A stretch of DNA of 64,000 nucleotides from Cylicocyclus nassatus (GCA_958299035.1 CATQJL010000223.1:78750322-78814321); one strand, 5' to 3'. Positions 48,329 to 59,844 are shown, counted from the stretch's first letter. Notes: a model not told the origin generated them from the sequence alone. Numbers and translations: made by a program.

Positions 48329-50225
48329 TTAACACGTTTCGGACCGGTGCTGCACATGGTGCAGCACGCTGCTTTGAAGGACCTTTCTGGCGTTTACAGG
48401 AGGCTTCCATTTAGTCCAAAGTTGTTGAGTCAAAGGTCTGATCTCTTACTTTTCAAATGACTCTGTAAAGCTGTGCCGCGAATATTTGTTTAGGAGATAC
48501 GAGGACAAATCGACCAACAATCGCAACGAACTGGGCAACGCGAACGACGCGTGCGACATCGCATTTTTTCTTTGCTCCGACTTCAAAAAGAAAAACCGTA
48601 CTTTCAATAATGATGTGTACCGTGTACAACATAGATACTTTTGAATACTATTTGAAACTGAGTTCTTACTCCTATCTCTCAAGAAAGCACAAAAGTCCCT
48701 CTCAAGTGACAAAATTGAAACACTTCGAGTTTACTCAAAACTTTCGGTATGGAGCTTACCTGATATGCTGGTTACAGATGTGGCCCACAGGCTGCGAAAT
48801 AAGGTCCCTTTATAGGCTAACAGCTGAAAGCATACCTTCGATAGTCTAGAGACAGGGCGCCAAAAGTGAAGGTTGTTTGCACATCTGACGTCACAAATGG
48901 TGAAGGTTGTTCAAAGAAGATCAGAGAAGAGAATATGACGTAAAACAGACATAAAAGCAAAAGAAACGGCTGTAAACCGGATAAAAACGCTGCAATAAGA
49001 TTTGAAATCTTTCATTTGGAGGCTTTACAGAGTGCAAGTTTTCGCTCCAGGACCAGCAATTCGCAACACGGGGTTTTGATTTTTGATGCGTCCTTTAAAT
49101 TTTTACCCCCGCGCCGTCCCTCTTGTACCCTGCGACGTTGTCTGGATTCTTCCGCTCATCATTCTGAGCAAGTATCGTCCAAGCTGGAGAAAATTCGTTG
49201 CGAAACTACTGAAAAAGAATAAGGTAAAGAAAAACGCATTTTTTAGTAATTTTCACAAAAAAAGCGGCATAAGCAAAGAAATAAGCTCGGCGACGTTGTC
49301 TACATTATAGACAGAAACAAGACCTATCGACTACACAAAAAAACTGCGTGAAAAGAGTCAAACTAGGAGAAAAACGAGAGATTTTCAAAAACAAGATTTT
49401 TGCCGGATTTCTTGCTTAAATCATAAAAAGGAGTCCTGCGACGTTGTCAGCGTGAAAATAGAGATCAAGAGCTTCAAAATGATATATAGCTTGCTAAAAT
49501 TGGGTTCGAAACAGCGAAGAAAAGGGTACCAGAGCCAAATGCCCCGCGCCCCGCGCTCGGGGTAGCGAGGTAGCGCGCAGCGCGCGGAGACGCAGACGAG
49601 CAGCGGAGAGAGACCAGAGCCGGCGGGGCATTTGGCTCTGGTCATTGATCTCCGCGGGGTCATAACGAAACCCTATAATATTATATATCGTTGTGATCCT
49701 CATGACACGGCCAGGAGCACTGACAACGTCGCGGGTCTTGAATCTCACTCCATAACGAGATAGACCAGCATTTATGTGGCGACTCTCTGCGCAAGATTTC
49801 AGCGCAGTTTCTCGTTTTTGTTGAACTCCAGCGGCTTTCATGAACCTCCAACGCTCAATCGCAGTCTATAGAAAGGTTAACTGATAAGTTTTATCCTAAT
49901 TTCTAACTGAATTTTTGAAGAAAAACCCTCTTTTCAGCAAAAAAAGGCCATGAAAACGCAATCTTTCGGTTTTTTGAGCTTTTCTTTGGATGTCACTACT
50001 ATACTTGCCTCATTCACATTCATCCTTACATAGTTAGTCATTAGTTATGTCATAATATCCGGGGCTTCGCCCCGGATGACTTGTACTCCTCTCCAGGTGA
50101 AGGTTGTGTCGTCTCATGACACTCAAAGTGAAGGTTACCAGAGTACGCGGCTCTATGTATCGAAGGTATGGCTGAAAGTACACTCTTTTTCGCCGCGCGC
50201 GATTTCGCGGTCCGAAACGTGTTAA
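48329..50225. mobile_element. TTAA-type foldback element split by a hAT element
   Basis: The left end TTAACACGTTTCGGACC (48329) and the right end GGTCCGAAACGTGTTAA (50225) are inverse copies bounded by TTAA. The internal sequence of the left part (GTGCAGCACGCTGCTTTGAA, GTGTACCGTGTACAACATAG, GAAATAAGGTCCCTTT) matches the inverse of 51169-51698. The copy is interrupted at 48830/50171 by the element listed separately; without it the length is about 550 bases. Confidence 0.85.
48831..50170. mobile_element. hAT-type element nested in the TTAA element
   Basis: The ends CATACCTTCGATA and TATCGAAGGTATG are exact inverses, flanked by an identical 8-base duplication GCTGAAAG (48823-48830 and 50171-50178). 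It carries AAAAGTGAAGGTTG motifs near both ends, similar to the 30395 element. The middle holds GC-rich palindromic arms (GCCCCGCGCCCCGCGCTC near 49541, GCGAGGTAGCGCGCAGCG) and repeated GCGACGTTGTC motifs. No transposase. Confidence 0.92.
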
Positions 50226-50639
50226 ACAACCCGCATTTTTAAAATGGCTTCAGGTAATTGAAGAGTGGAATCTGATAGCAGAAAAGCATTTGGTAGAATA
50301 AAGAAAACTAAGAAAATCACACGCCGCAAAATCACACGACTCACGCGATCACGCAGATTCATGTGTGACAGTGCGCGTTGAATCCAGCTTTTCTGAGCGC
50401 TCACTGCAGTAGTGGTGTGCCACAAGGAGGCTACGCACTCTTTTTCTCGCTATGGCAGAACTGCCAACAGTTTAAAGACGCATCCGCATAAAAAGCAGAT
50501 TTTTGCAGATGGCATAAAACTACTTTTGCTATGAAGATGACTAGCAAATTGTTCCCATAAAGTTGTCTCAAATTCTGTAAAAATGATCATTTGATTCAAG
50601 GGTTGAAATTTACCTGTTAACACGTTCAAGTCAAGGGTT

Positions 50640-50741
50640 GTGCATTTTGACAAATTCCACCACCCGCGCACATACCTCTGTGACGGCGTTGAAGTTGAGC
50701 TGTACAATGCTACAGACTTGACAGTTCTTGTTGATTACCAG
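50640..50741 (+). CDS. Candidate exon, unknown protein
   Basis: Open frame ending at a clean GTAAAG donor after GATTACCAG (50741); reads FDKFHHPRTYLCDGVEVELY then NATDLTVLVDYQ. It looks coding by composition but has no recognised domain and no confirmed partner exon. Confidence 0.35.
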
Positions 50742-50804
50742 GTAAAGTTTACTAACCATTATGACTCAGTTATTAGGAAAGCTTTGCCAGCTTTTTTCAT
50801 GATG

Positions 50805-51172
50805 TTAAAGGCAGTGTCCAGGCAATTCTGGTCGCATGGCTTTTTCGCCTGGAAAATGATGAAGGGGTCCTAACTAAGGCACTGCCCAAGCGCAAGTTGT
50901 TCATTCACGACTGAGAAATCCGTCTCCGGAAACCCCGAGCCTGCGCTGTAACCGTAACCCAAAAACGACTTCGCTCACTTTAACAGTACATTCTCGCTGG
51001 GACCCATCTCAAGTGTTACGGTCATGGCGCAGCCGCGGAGTGTTTATGGATGGATTTCTCAGCCGTGAATGAATTATGCACTGCGGCTCGGAGAGTGCCC
51101 TAGCTAGGACCTCCTCAACAGTTCCCAGGCAAAAAACCCATATGCCCAGATTTGCCTGGACATTGCTTTTAA
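50805..51172. mobile_element. Foldback element with TTAA ends, GCGTCCAGGC family
   Basis: TTAAAGGCAGTGTCCAGGC on the left and GCCTGGACATTGCTTTTAA on the right. It shares its right TTAA with the left TTAA of the next element. Inner arms such as AGGCACTGCCCAAGCG are family-typical. Confidence 0.8.
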
Positions 51173-51698
51173 CACGTTTCGGAAAGCCGCGAAAAAGAGT
51201 GTGCTTTCAGTCTTAGCCCAAAAAGGAACCTTATTTCGTAGACTGTGGGCTACCTCTGTAATCAACATGTCAGATAAGCTCTATGCTCAAAATTCCGAGT
51301 GAATTCGAAGTGTTTGAATTTTGTGCTTAGGAAAGACTCCTGTGCTTTTTTGAAAGACAGAAACAAGAACTCAGATTCTAATAGAATTTAGAAGTGCCTA
51401 TGTTGTACACGGTACACATCACTGTTGAAATTACGGTTTATCTTTTTGAAATCGAAGCAAAGAGTTGCGACGTCGCACGCGTCGTTCGCGTTGCCGCACT
51501 TAGTTGCAATTGTTGTTCGATTTGTTCTCATATCTTTTAGACAAATAACGGCGCCACAGCTCTACAGAGTCATTTGAAAAGTAGGATCTTAGGGCTTTGA
51601 CTTGATAACCTTGGACTAAAAGAAAGTCTCTCGTAAACGTCAAATAGATCCTTTAAAGCAGCGTGCTGCACGCGCAGCACCGGTCCGAAACGAGTTAA
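51169..51698. mobile_element. TTAA-type foldback element, intact short copy
   Basis: The left end is TTAACACGTTTCGGAAAG and the right end is CGGTCCGAAACGAGTTAA. About 530 bases. The body is an inverse match to the two halves of the 48329-50225 copy, which defines the family's uninterrupted form. Confidence 0.85.
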
Positions 51699-51944
51699 GA
51701 AGCATTTATAGTGATGGTATTTCTTAGTAGTTCCAAGACTTCATCACTTTTAGCATACGCATCTTAACTATGGAACTCCTATTCAAAGAAGAACATTGAG
51801 GACTTGAAAAGGTGCAAAAATCTGTGCCAGGATTGTCTTCTACGGGTGTTCTTCTACATCCTCTGATTACTGAAAATACCATGATAATAAAAACGAAGAT
51901 GCGAACTAATGCCTACTTTGAAATGGGCATTACGGTTTTGAGAG

Positions 51945-52337
51945 CTCAAAGGCAGCGGTTTAGAAGAATGACAACTTTGGGATATCATCTTCTGGGTTCT
52001 CCTGAACGAGCTAAGTCCAACATTGTGCTTTGCAGCTTCAGTAGATAAAAAAACGCTTTTTTAGACGCGAAAAGTGCTATTTGGGCGGACCGCGTATCCT
52101 GCTCTCCAGAGCGCGATTGGCTTGTGAGTGGAGACACCGTACCTACCGTACCCACGAGTAAATCACGCTCGAGGGCAGGCATGCACCGTCCGCCCAAATA
52201 GCATTTTCATTTCTGGAAAAGCATTCTATTGTCATCTTTTGAGGCTGCAAAGCACAGTCTTGAATTTAGCTCATCCAGGGAACCGAGAACGATGAATATC
52301 CCAAATTTATCATTCTGCCAAGCCGCTGCCTTCAACT
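51945..52337. repeat. Foldback element
   Basis: The arms run from AAAGGCAGCGGTTTAGAAG and TTGTGCTTTGCAGC to GCTGCAAAGCACAGTC and CCGCTGCCTTCAAC. The inner tip pairs GCTATTTGGGCGGAC with GTCCGCCCAAATAGC. The plus-strand frame 51812-52048 runs into the left arm and is not supported as a gene. Confidence 0.75.
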
Positions 52338-52939
52338 CTGTTATATGAAGCTCATCTATCGTACCCTTGTAGTAGCAAAACCACACAACTGTGAACTTCC
52401 GTTCTATGAAAGAGGCTGACTGGACATACAGCTACTACATCGCTCCAACCCATCGATCAGTAAGGATTGAATTCTGCAGAAGCAAGCGCCTGATCAATCT
52501 AAGCAAGGTCTTATTGAGATTTCATAGCTACGCTGTATTTATCTCTGTTAGAGTGTTAATATTACATAACCAAACAAGGTAAAAGTATGTCTACATCAAT
52601 TACTGAGAACAGTGAGTTGGTGAAAAATTCGTATTTTTTATAAGCACTTTGAAAATACAGGGTGCTTTGTGTTTTAGTAGGAAAAGATTTCCTCTCCTCC
52701 TAGTTATGTTGTCAGATTGACACCGTTGCTACTTTCTATGCGGATAATGATTTTTGCTTTTAAACATATAAAAACTCAGTTGCGACTAAGCAGTGAAAAA
52801 TCGTTTCTAGGAGACTTTTATATGATTTATTGTATAGCCCTTTGTTTCTTGGCGACAAATCGCTGCCATAGTTTCTGATTTCCTGGTACTCTAAGAGATG
52901 GAGCGCCTGAGAATCTCCAATCAGTCCGCTATTACCGCG

Positions 52940-53848
52940 ATGAAGTGGTTCGCTTTCCTTTTACTGCTCACTCAGGTCATTTACATCAGTGCAAACGATT
53001 CTTGATTACACCTACAAAAAATAATTGAAGTTGTTTTTCTTCAGGCAGGATGGGTTTCGTCCTGCATTTTTGACAAAGTGGGGCGGTTGGAAGGCGTTAC
53101 TTTTGAAAAATTTGTGGTTAACAACATCAACGAGTGCTTTGCTGCGTGCTACGAGGACGTGAGATGCACGGGAATCCAGTATTGGAAGGTAAAAGATGTT
53201 TATACTACTCAACATCGCAAAGAATCTGTATTATTTTGCCATTGTTTGCAGGCAGGGAAATTGGATTCAAAGTTCCAAAAATGTAAATCGTATGCCGTCT
53301 TATAGCGTTGGCTGTTCGTAAATTAACATCGTGACTATACGCAGATGACTTTTGCCATTGACTCTCAAAGCGTAATGCCCTATGCAGTGATTGAAGTATT
53401 CGTGTTGTCCCAAACACTGCATGCTCTAATCATGTCATAATTCAATCTTGAAAAAAGTTCAATAGTTTTGATTCTTTCGTCTACAAACTATTCATTCCAA
53501 CAAAGTCTAGCCACATTCTTTAGACAGAAGATTTTTTTAAAATGTCCTTCAAATTATTCATGGAATGATCTAGCAAACTTTGAGCTGTACATCTGTTAAG
53601 CAAATGTTTTCAACCTGGAGAGGATGAGTTCCTCAACCACGGCTCTTTTTTAGCTGAGTGAAGAAGTCAGACGATTATAAGTGAGAAGAAACAAAATATC
53701 CATAATCACATTGCAGAACCAAAAGGACTGCCTCCTGTTAAGAGCTGGAAATGGTCTACACTATACTGTGGATGATGGCAGGGCCATTGCCTACAGCCTT
53801 CTCCGTGACGATGTGGATCAGACGTGTCAAACATTTGTGAATGTCTGA
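52940..53848 (+). CDS. Secreted cysteine-containing protein, PAN/apple-like
   Basis: Exon 1 (52940-52975) encodes MKWFAFLLLLTQ. After a 69-base intron, exon 2 (53045-53188) encodes AGWVSSCIFDKVGRLEG and then NINECFAACYEDVRCTGIQY, ending WK at a GTAAAA donor. The first two exons make a signal peptide; the C-x8-EC-x3-C-x5-C spacing resembles a PAN/apple fold. A third exon probably starts at 53252 but its frame is uncertain: one frame ends SYAVL at 53305, the other continues to VGCS. The last exon, 53717-53848, is open (NQKDCLLLRAGNGLHYTVDD) and ends DDVDQTCQTFVNV. That frame is conserved in the 59.7 kb copy, so it is real. PAN domains bind protein or carbohydrate ligands; the target here is unknown. 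Confidence 0.7.
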
Positions 53849-53900
53849 GTGAGGAAAAAGCTAAACGCATGCCATCAATTTTTAAAGTGTTTTCTGCAGC

Positions 53901-54008
53901 ATGATCATTGCAATAAAAGTTGCATGTTATTTTGTAGTAAATGTAGTAATGGTTTATGCAGCTGCTCACAAGATTGAAGGCATTGGGAATATAAAGGCCT
54001 GTGCATAA
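53901..54008 (+). CDS. Short signal-peptide-like frame downstream of the PAN-like gene
   Basis: Reads MIIAIKVACYFVVNVVMVYA and ends after KACA. The same start (MI-x-x-IKVAC-x-FVVNVV) occurs at 59845 at the same distance from the related gene end. Either it is the truncated first exon of a neighbour gene that was duplicated together with the PAN-like gene, or conserved 3' flanking sequence that happens to be open. An AATAAA at 53913 may be the polyadenylation signal of the upstream gene. Confidence 0.35.
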   Translation: MIIAIKVACYFVVNVVMVYAAAHKIEGIGNIKACA

Positions 54009-54500
54009 TTCTCGAAGAAAAACACTTCCAACGTCTTCTTCTTATTTGACTTCACGTAGACGAATGAGTATGATTAAAATTTTTTTATGGAATCAAACCT
54101 CTCGCTGGCTTTTGTATGTTTGTAAGAAAATGTTGGATCACTGATTAACCCACAAGTTGCAGAACCAAATTGCAAATGATTTTCCATAATTATTCAAAAT
54201 GTACTGTAAAAAACGAAAATATGAAGACTAGTTTGAGATTTGAAGTTCAAACCCTTACTTCACATTAATCTGGAAACTTGTCTCCATTTAAATATTCCCA
54301 ATATTTGATAATAATACGTGTAGCAGCCAGAAGTTAAATAACTTTCATAGCTTTATGCTCTAATTTGCCAACAAAAAACTGATGTTATACCATTGCCGAG
54401 AGATTTTAAAAGTGGCTACAGCAAAGAGGCATTTTAAAATAAATTTACTTCTCTGAAAAAAATCCAAGTATCACTTTGCTCCTTATTTCTCACTTGCCAT

Positions 54501-55992
54501 CAGGGACAAGCGTGTTGATGCGATCCGGGACCCTCACTTACGACCCCCCCCCCCCCTGAAGGTACCCGTCCGTACGACCCCCCCCATCTACCCCCCTTAC
54601 CTCCCCTGTCCACATTCCTCGCGGTAACCTGCATAAACGAATGTCAATCTCAAAAATCACCTGCGTGAGAACTTCAGTGAGGTTTCGGAAGCAGAATTTC
54701 TAGGCCAATGATGGCATCTGTAGCACACATACACACCTTCAATAATGTTTGAGATTCTGCAAGTTTTTTTTTTTGAATTTTTAGGCATACTTCAGGCCAG
54801 CAAATTTGGTTCCCGTATGCGACACAAATTTTTGCACCTAGAAAAAAATGACATTCTTGAACTACAAAAGATGTTTTCGACTAAGAAGCTTACTTTCTAC
54901 CTCTTACATAGTTTTTTCGCGAAAAGAAAAACCGTTTTAGGGCCGTCCAGAACGAGGTAAAACATGCATGAGCACGGTAGTTTGAAAATTCGTAACTAAG
55001 GCCAGGAAAAGACTGAGAGGATGCAATGAACAGGTTCTGTAGCATAGTGCCCAGGCTATTTACAGAAAAAGTTTCAGCCCTTGAGAAGCAGTGACCTCAA
55101 AAAAATTTAGATGCGTCTCTCACAAATTTAAATGCGATCCTAAAAATCAAAAACTGGGATTTTTAAGCTTGAAAATTTGTAACTCATCAAAGAAGTAATG
55201 AAACGGCCTGAAATTTTTAGGATAGAAAGAAGGAGGATGGCCTCGTATTATAGCAAAATTACAGCCAACAAACTTCAATAGCTCCGGAAAAATTTAGATG
55301 TGACCCAGATACGACCCCCTTTTGTCATTTTTTGCCACCATACATAAAATCATAAGAAAATCCAAAGGCTATAAACCAAGGACCAAATTTTGCACAAATG
55401 TAGTAGAGCATCTCTAAAGTACATATAAGTTGTAAGGACCGTATGAAAAGCATTACAAACAGATTTACAAATTATTGATGATTAGCGTTGATAGAGATAT
55501 GCTCTTTTTTCGAGTGTGTGAGTCTTCAAGTGAGCCTTCGGAAGCAGAACTTCTACACCATTCGGTACATTCAACATCTTTATCACGCATCCATGCCTTT
55601 AGTAACATTTAGCTTCTAAAAGTGTTTGTTTTTTAAGTTTTAGTCATGCCAGCAGGGTTCGATCCCCTTTTGCGACAATATTTTGCGGGAGAAATAGTGT
55701 TTTCCATAGAAAAAAATGAACTACGTCATAATCTTTCAAAAGTGCAGCGAATGGAGCGAATTTCTACGTTTGCAAATATTTTTAAATTATTGTTTACTCG
55801 TTTTGACTTGATACATTGGTACACGGCATTCCATGAATTTATTGTTAAGAACATGTAATAAGTATTTGCCATTCGATTTCCTTCCATGCTTTCAGTTTTT
55901 TATCCAAACTACCTCTTTTTACGACCCCCCCCCCTCACCGTTACCCCGTTTACGACCCCCGTTGCGACAGTCGCATCACACGCTTGACCCTG
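54501..55992. mobile_element. hAT-type non-autonomous element
   Basis: The ends CAGGGACAAGCGTGT and ACACGCTTGACCCTG are flanked by an identical CTTGCCAT (54493-54500 and 55993-56000). Subterminal C-runs (TACGACCCCCCCC type) occur at both ends. Two related internal segments repeat (GGTTTCGGAAGCAGAATTTC near 54680 and CCTTCGGAAGCAGAACTTC near 55535), so the body looks internally duplicated. No transposase. Confidence 0.93.
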
Positions 55993-56101
55993 CTTGCCAT
56001 TCCTGCCCAAATATGACAAAATAGGCCAAAAGTTGCCTTTGAAGCGAAAGTATCATATACAGTGAACAAATGATGAACGGAGCAAGAGTTTGATTACTGA
56101 A

Positions 56102-57005
56102 ATGTTATAGCATGATTTCGAAGTAAATTTTCCGTTATGGATGCTCAATCGCGCACCGCTACTCTTTCTCTTCAAAGCTTAGATCATGAATTTGAACTAG
56201 AAGGAAGATGTAACCTGTCGCGGCTCGCGATCGACAGCTCCTCACAGCATGTGGCCGGGAGCACCGTGTTGCCGCGCGTCTCGGTCGTGAGCACGGTCGC
56301 CGCGCTTTACGGCGGCTACCTTGTTCGCTCCGAGACCACACCATGTAGGCACGCCCCCAGCCACCGCCATAAATAGCGCGTACGCGCGCCATTGCGGCTC
56401 TTCTCTCGTCTTATCATCTTACTATCATCGTCGTGCCGCCGTTATTATTGATTGGTTGGGTCTCTACGATATCGCCGTCGTGTCTGCATCCCCGTGCCTC
56501 GCGCGATTGGATGGATCGCTGATGTATTGTTTGGATGTACGCGCGAGGATGGAATTCCAGGATGACGAATATCTCGAAGCGCTTCGGTCGCGCAGGATTT
56601 GTTGGGAGCTTCGTTTGATGTTGTTGGTTTACATTATGGGGTCGGTGTTGCCGTGCCGTCGCTGCTGCCTTGGCAGCGCGCGGCCGGCCTGTGGGTAGCT
56701 CCCTTGGATTTCGGGAGAGTCGTGAGTGTGTTAGCGTGCGAGTGTGAGTAAGCAAGAGTCCTCGTCGGTAGCCCGGGGCAGAGCTTAACTCTCCCCGTGG
56801 TAAGTGTATTTACTTTTATTCGCGTCGTGTATTTTGTGTATATTTGTTTAGTAAATTTGTGTATTTTTGTCGTTCGTGCCTGGTGTAGGCGTGACGAGCT
56901 GGCGCCACCCGCAATGGCGGAAGTCCTTTGGGGACAGGAGCTGAGGCGTATGGCAGTCGAGCGCGAGGTGAGGGGGCGCAGAGCCCACCGAGCCGCAACA
57001 TAACC
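56102..57005 (+). other. GC-rich block, possible LTR-retrotransposon remnant
   Basis: Base composition rises sharply here. A TATA-like CATAAATAG lies at about 56369, followed by TCTTCTCTCG. Further on a CTGGCGCCACCCGCAATGG stretch (56898) could be a primer-binding region, and right after it a frame begins MAEVLWGQELRRMAV (56914) and st ops at 57002. This order (promoter, primer site, gag-like start) suggests the 5' part of a retroelement, but no matching second LTR or polymerase is in the window. Confidence 0.3.
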
Positions 57006-57020
57006 TGTAATCCAACATTG

Positions 57021-57168
57021 ACGGCTGGAAGGCGACCGCTCGCGCCCGCAACGTAGCCTGCGTCTCCCTCTCTCCCTCTCTTTCGAGAGTGCTCTCCGAT
57101 CATTCTTTAGCCTTAGTTAGGTCACGAAGCCCTCCTTCCAGCGGCCAATCCAGTTGAATCCAAGGGTA
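57021..57168. repeat. Short interspersed repeat, GGCTGGAAGGCG family
   Basis: The same order of blocks as 11583-11748: GACGGCTGGAAGGCGACC, CTCGCGCCCGCAACG, CCTCCTTCCAGCGGCC, CAGTTGAATCCAAGGG. Confidence 0.7.
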
Positions 57169-57732
57169 AGCCTCACATTCAGTAGTGAGAGCAGAAGTCG
57201 CATAATGCAAAGTAGTCAACCACGTTACATGTTGCATATTTCTTTCAAAAATTACCATTTTCAATATATATTATCTATATAATCTATATAAAGTAGAATT
57301 GTGTATGAAGGAAAAGGAGTTGCATTGATCAGAAGAGAGAATTTTTCAACACGAAGATCTGACGATAATGCTCTAGTGTAAGTAACAGGCTCATTAAAAT
57401 CAACTCAGTAATTGTTCAAATTCAAAACAAAAATGACTAGGTCATCTCTCCATTACCTCATATGTTCCCTACTCTTAAGATTGGGTTGAAAAAACGGAAT
57501 CAGCACTCAGTTAAAGCCTTAATCAATCACATATTTTTTGGTCCGTTTCGCTCATCTACGTGAATGAGCCTGGCAGAAACGCTGGCAAGTTTTCATATAC
57601 GGAAGTTCAGTTCAAGAATTATAGCTGGTGTTTTGTTTATGCCTAACTTTACGTCATGTTGATATTTGTCGAACCTTGTACGTCATCAATAATAAACTCG
57701 ATCTGCACCAAAGCAATAAACTTGGCCTCTAA

Positions 57733-58191
57733 CAAGGGAAGGATACTTGGCCAAAGTGACGTTTTCATATAAAATGTCTACTGTTTTGTAGATCATGGAA
57801 CGCTCATTTCAAATATGCTTTCGGTATCTTTCGGTACCTGGGGAATGGGAAATTTTGAGGCAAAAATTCAAGGGTCTATTTAAGATAAAAGCAGGTAGTG
57901 AAACCTTTTCGAAGCTTGAAAGAAGCAAAAACTAGCATACGTTTATTGAGCGAAGTTATTAATTGCGTAAAGCGCCTTGGCAGTAATCATAAACCCATTT
58001 GAGCTCACAAATTACACTTCTGAATAATTTTATCGTAACTGCGTCTTCAAATTCTTGCTCGAAAAAATTCCATAACTTCTCTTCCTGAAGCACTTTGCAG
58101 ATATCGAAAGCAGATTTGGAATCAGCGTTCAATGTTCTATGGTACATGTCTCATATGGGAAGTCCACTTTGAAATAGTATCTCTCCCTTGT
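57733..58191. repeat. Foldback element, CAAGGGA family
   Basis: Left CAAGGGAAGGATACTTGGCC, right ATAGTATCTCTCCCTTG; inner arms include CATGGAACGCTCATTTC and the inverse GGAATCAGCGTTCAATG. The minus-strand frame 57959-58147 lies within it. Confidence 0.75.
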
Positions 58192-58551
58192 AAGAAATCT
58201 GGTTGGTCTTCTGGTGCATAGATAATTCTCCTATAACCTAATATGTGGAAAAATTTGGGTTTTATCATATAGCGAAGAAGAGCATTCAATGGTTCAGTCA
58301 TGAGTTTGCGATACTATAAGACAAGGAAGCTCCCTCGATTACTCATGGAGAGTGTTTCGCAAATTAGCTCGGAATGTCACCCTATGATATATATACACAA
58401 AGAACTGAAATTGTACTCGATTAAAAATGAATTAATTCTGAAAATGGTTGCATCCACTACAGATTTTTCATGGCGCTTCAAGGCACCGTCCACCCTGAGT
58501 TGAGGGTGTTAAGTTTTTGGCAGCATATAATTAAATAAGAAGTACATTGTC

Positions 58552-59185
58552 ATGCATTTGGATAAAAACAGAATCATTTCCCCTTTTCAACATGATTTTC
58601 AAAATGGAAAATCTACTTCAACGGCCATGTTGCAATGTCTTAACGATTGGACAAACAATTTTGATAATGAATTCAATACAGATGTCATTTATCTAGACTT
58701 TACTAAGGCTTTTGAGAAAGTACCCCATGCTAAAAAGGTAGAAAAGTTGATAATGGTAGGCATCCATCCTCGCATCACTGCCTGGATCAACGCTTTTCTT
58801 GAAGATAGTTTTTTGTGGTGCGCATTAACCCCGCTTTTTCTAAACCTAGGAAGAGGTGCAGTGGCGTTCCATAAGGTGGAGTGCTATCCCCTATGCCGTC
58901 CAATATTTATACGTACGAACTTCCCAGCATTCCTATTCGTATGGGTGTCTCCTGTTGCGCTTCCGACAACTTCAAGCTATATACTATTGTAAGAGATGAT
59001 TCTGGGTACAATTTATTACAAAACGCACTTAGTGAGGTTCATAAATGGTAGCTGAAGTGGTCGTTACCTATCTCTGGGAAAAAACTGAAGTACTTCATAT
59101 TGCCTCAAGGAAATGCAACTCAAATTTTCAGTACTATTCGGGTGATGCTCACCTTCAAGACGTAACAATGAAAAGAGACCTTGGA
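58552..59185 (+). pseudogene. Non-LTR retrotransposon reverse transcriptase fragment
   Basis: The first part reads ISPFQHDFQNGKSTSTAMLQ and then DVIYLDFTKAFEKVPHAKKV, the classic RT finger and first catalytic box. A frameshift near 58815 follows; in another frame the sequence continues GVLSPMPSNIYTYELPS, then CASDNFKLYTIV where the YADD box should be, and NALSEVHKW, with stops at several points. It is a 5'-truncated, dead copy distinct from the RTE element at 26.6-30.4 kb; a CR1/Jockey-like clade is the likely class. Confidence 0.85.
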
Positions 59186-59189
59186 TTCC

Positions 59190-59795
59190 AAAAGTTTTCG
59201 CTTGCATTATTTTGCCATTGTTAACAGGCAATGAAATTCAAGTTCAAGGTTCAAGGTTCCAAAAAGTAGATCGTTTGCCGTCTCATAGCTTTGGCTTTCG
59301 TAAATTAACATCTTCTATAGGCGGATGACTTTTGCAACATTAAGCACTCACTCAAAGCGTAATGCAGTGTGCATTGCAATAGGCGTGTTGTCCCAAATAT
59401 TGCATGCTCTAGTCATTAAAGAATTAAATCTTTTTCTAAAGTTTTTTTGAGACAGAAGAGAGCCGTTCAAATCAAATTCGTGCTTGACTGGCTAAAACGT
59501 CTTCAACTTATTCATAGAATAATCTATCCAACTCTGAGCTGCGAACTTGAAAAGCAAATGATTTTCAACCTGCGCTAAAGAGGATGTGTTTTTCAACCAC
59601 TGCTCTCTTTTAGCTGAATGAAGAAGTCAGGACGATTATAAGCAAAAAGTCTCCATTATAACATTGCAGAAGTCAGAGTTGTGCCTCCTATTGAACCATG
59701 AAGATACTCTACACACTTTGAATGATCAGCGCCTTGTCTACAGCCTTTTCTGTGACGATGTGGATCCAACGTGCCAAACGTTCGTGAATGTTTAA
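59190..59795 (+). pseudogene. Truncated copy of the PAN-like gene
   Basis: The homology to the 52.9-53.8 kb gene begins near 59205 (TTATTTTGCCATTG before an exon 3 equivalent) and runs to the end. The last exon (59670-59795) is open with the conserved cysteines and ending (DDVDPTCQTFVNV). The signal peptide and the first cysteine exon are absent; the LINE fragment lies where they should be. Confidence 0.75.
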
Positions 59796-59844
59796 GTGCT
59801 GGAAAAGCTAATCGCATGTCATCAATTCTTGAAGCTTCTGCAGC

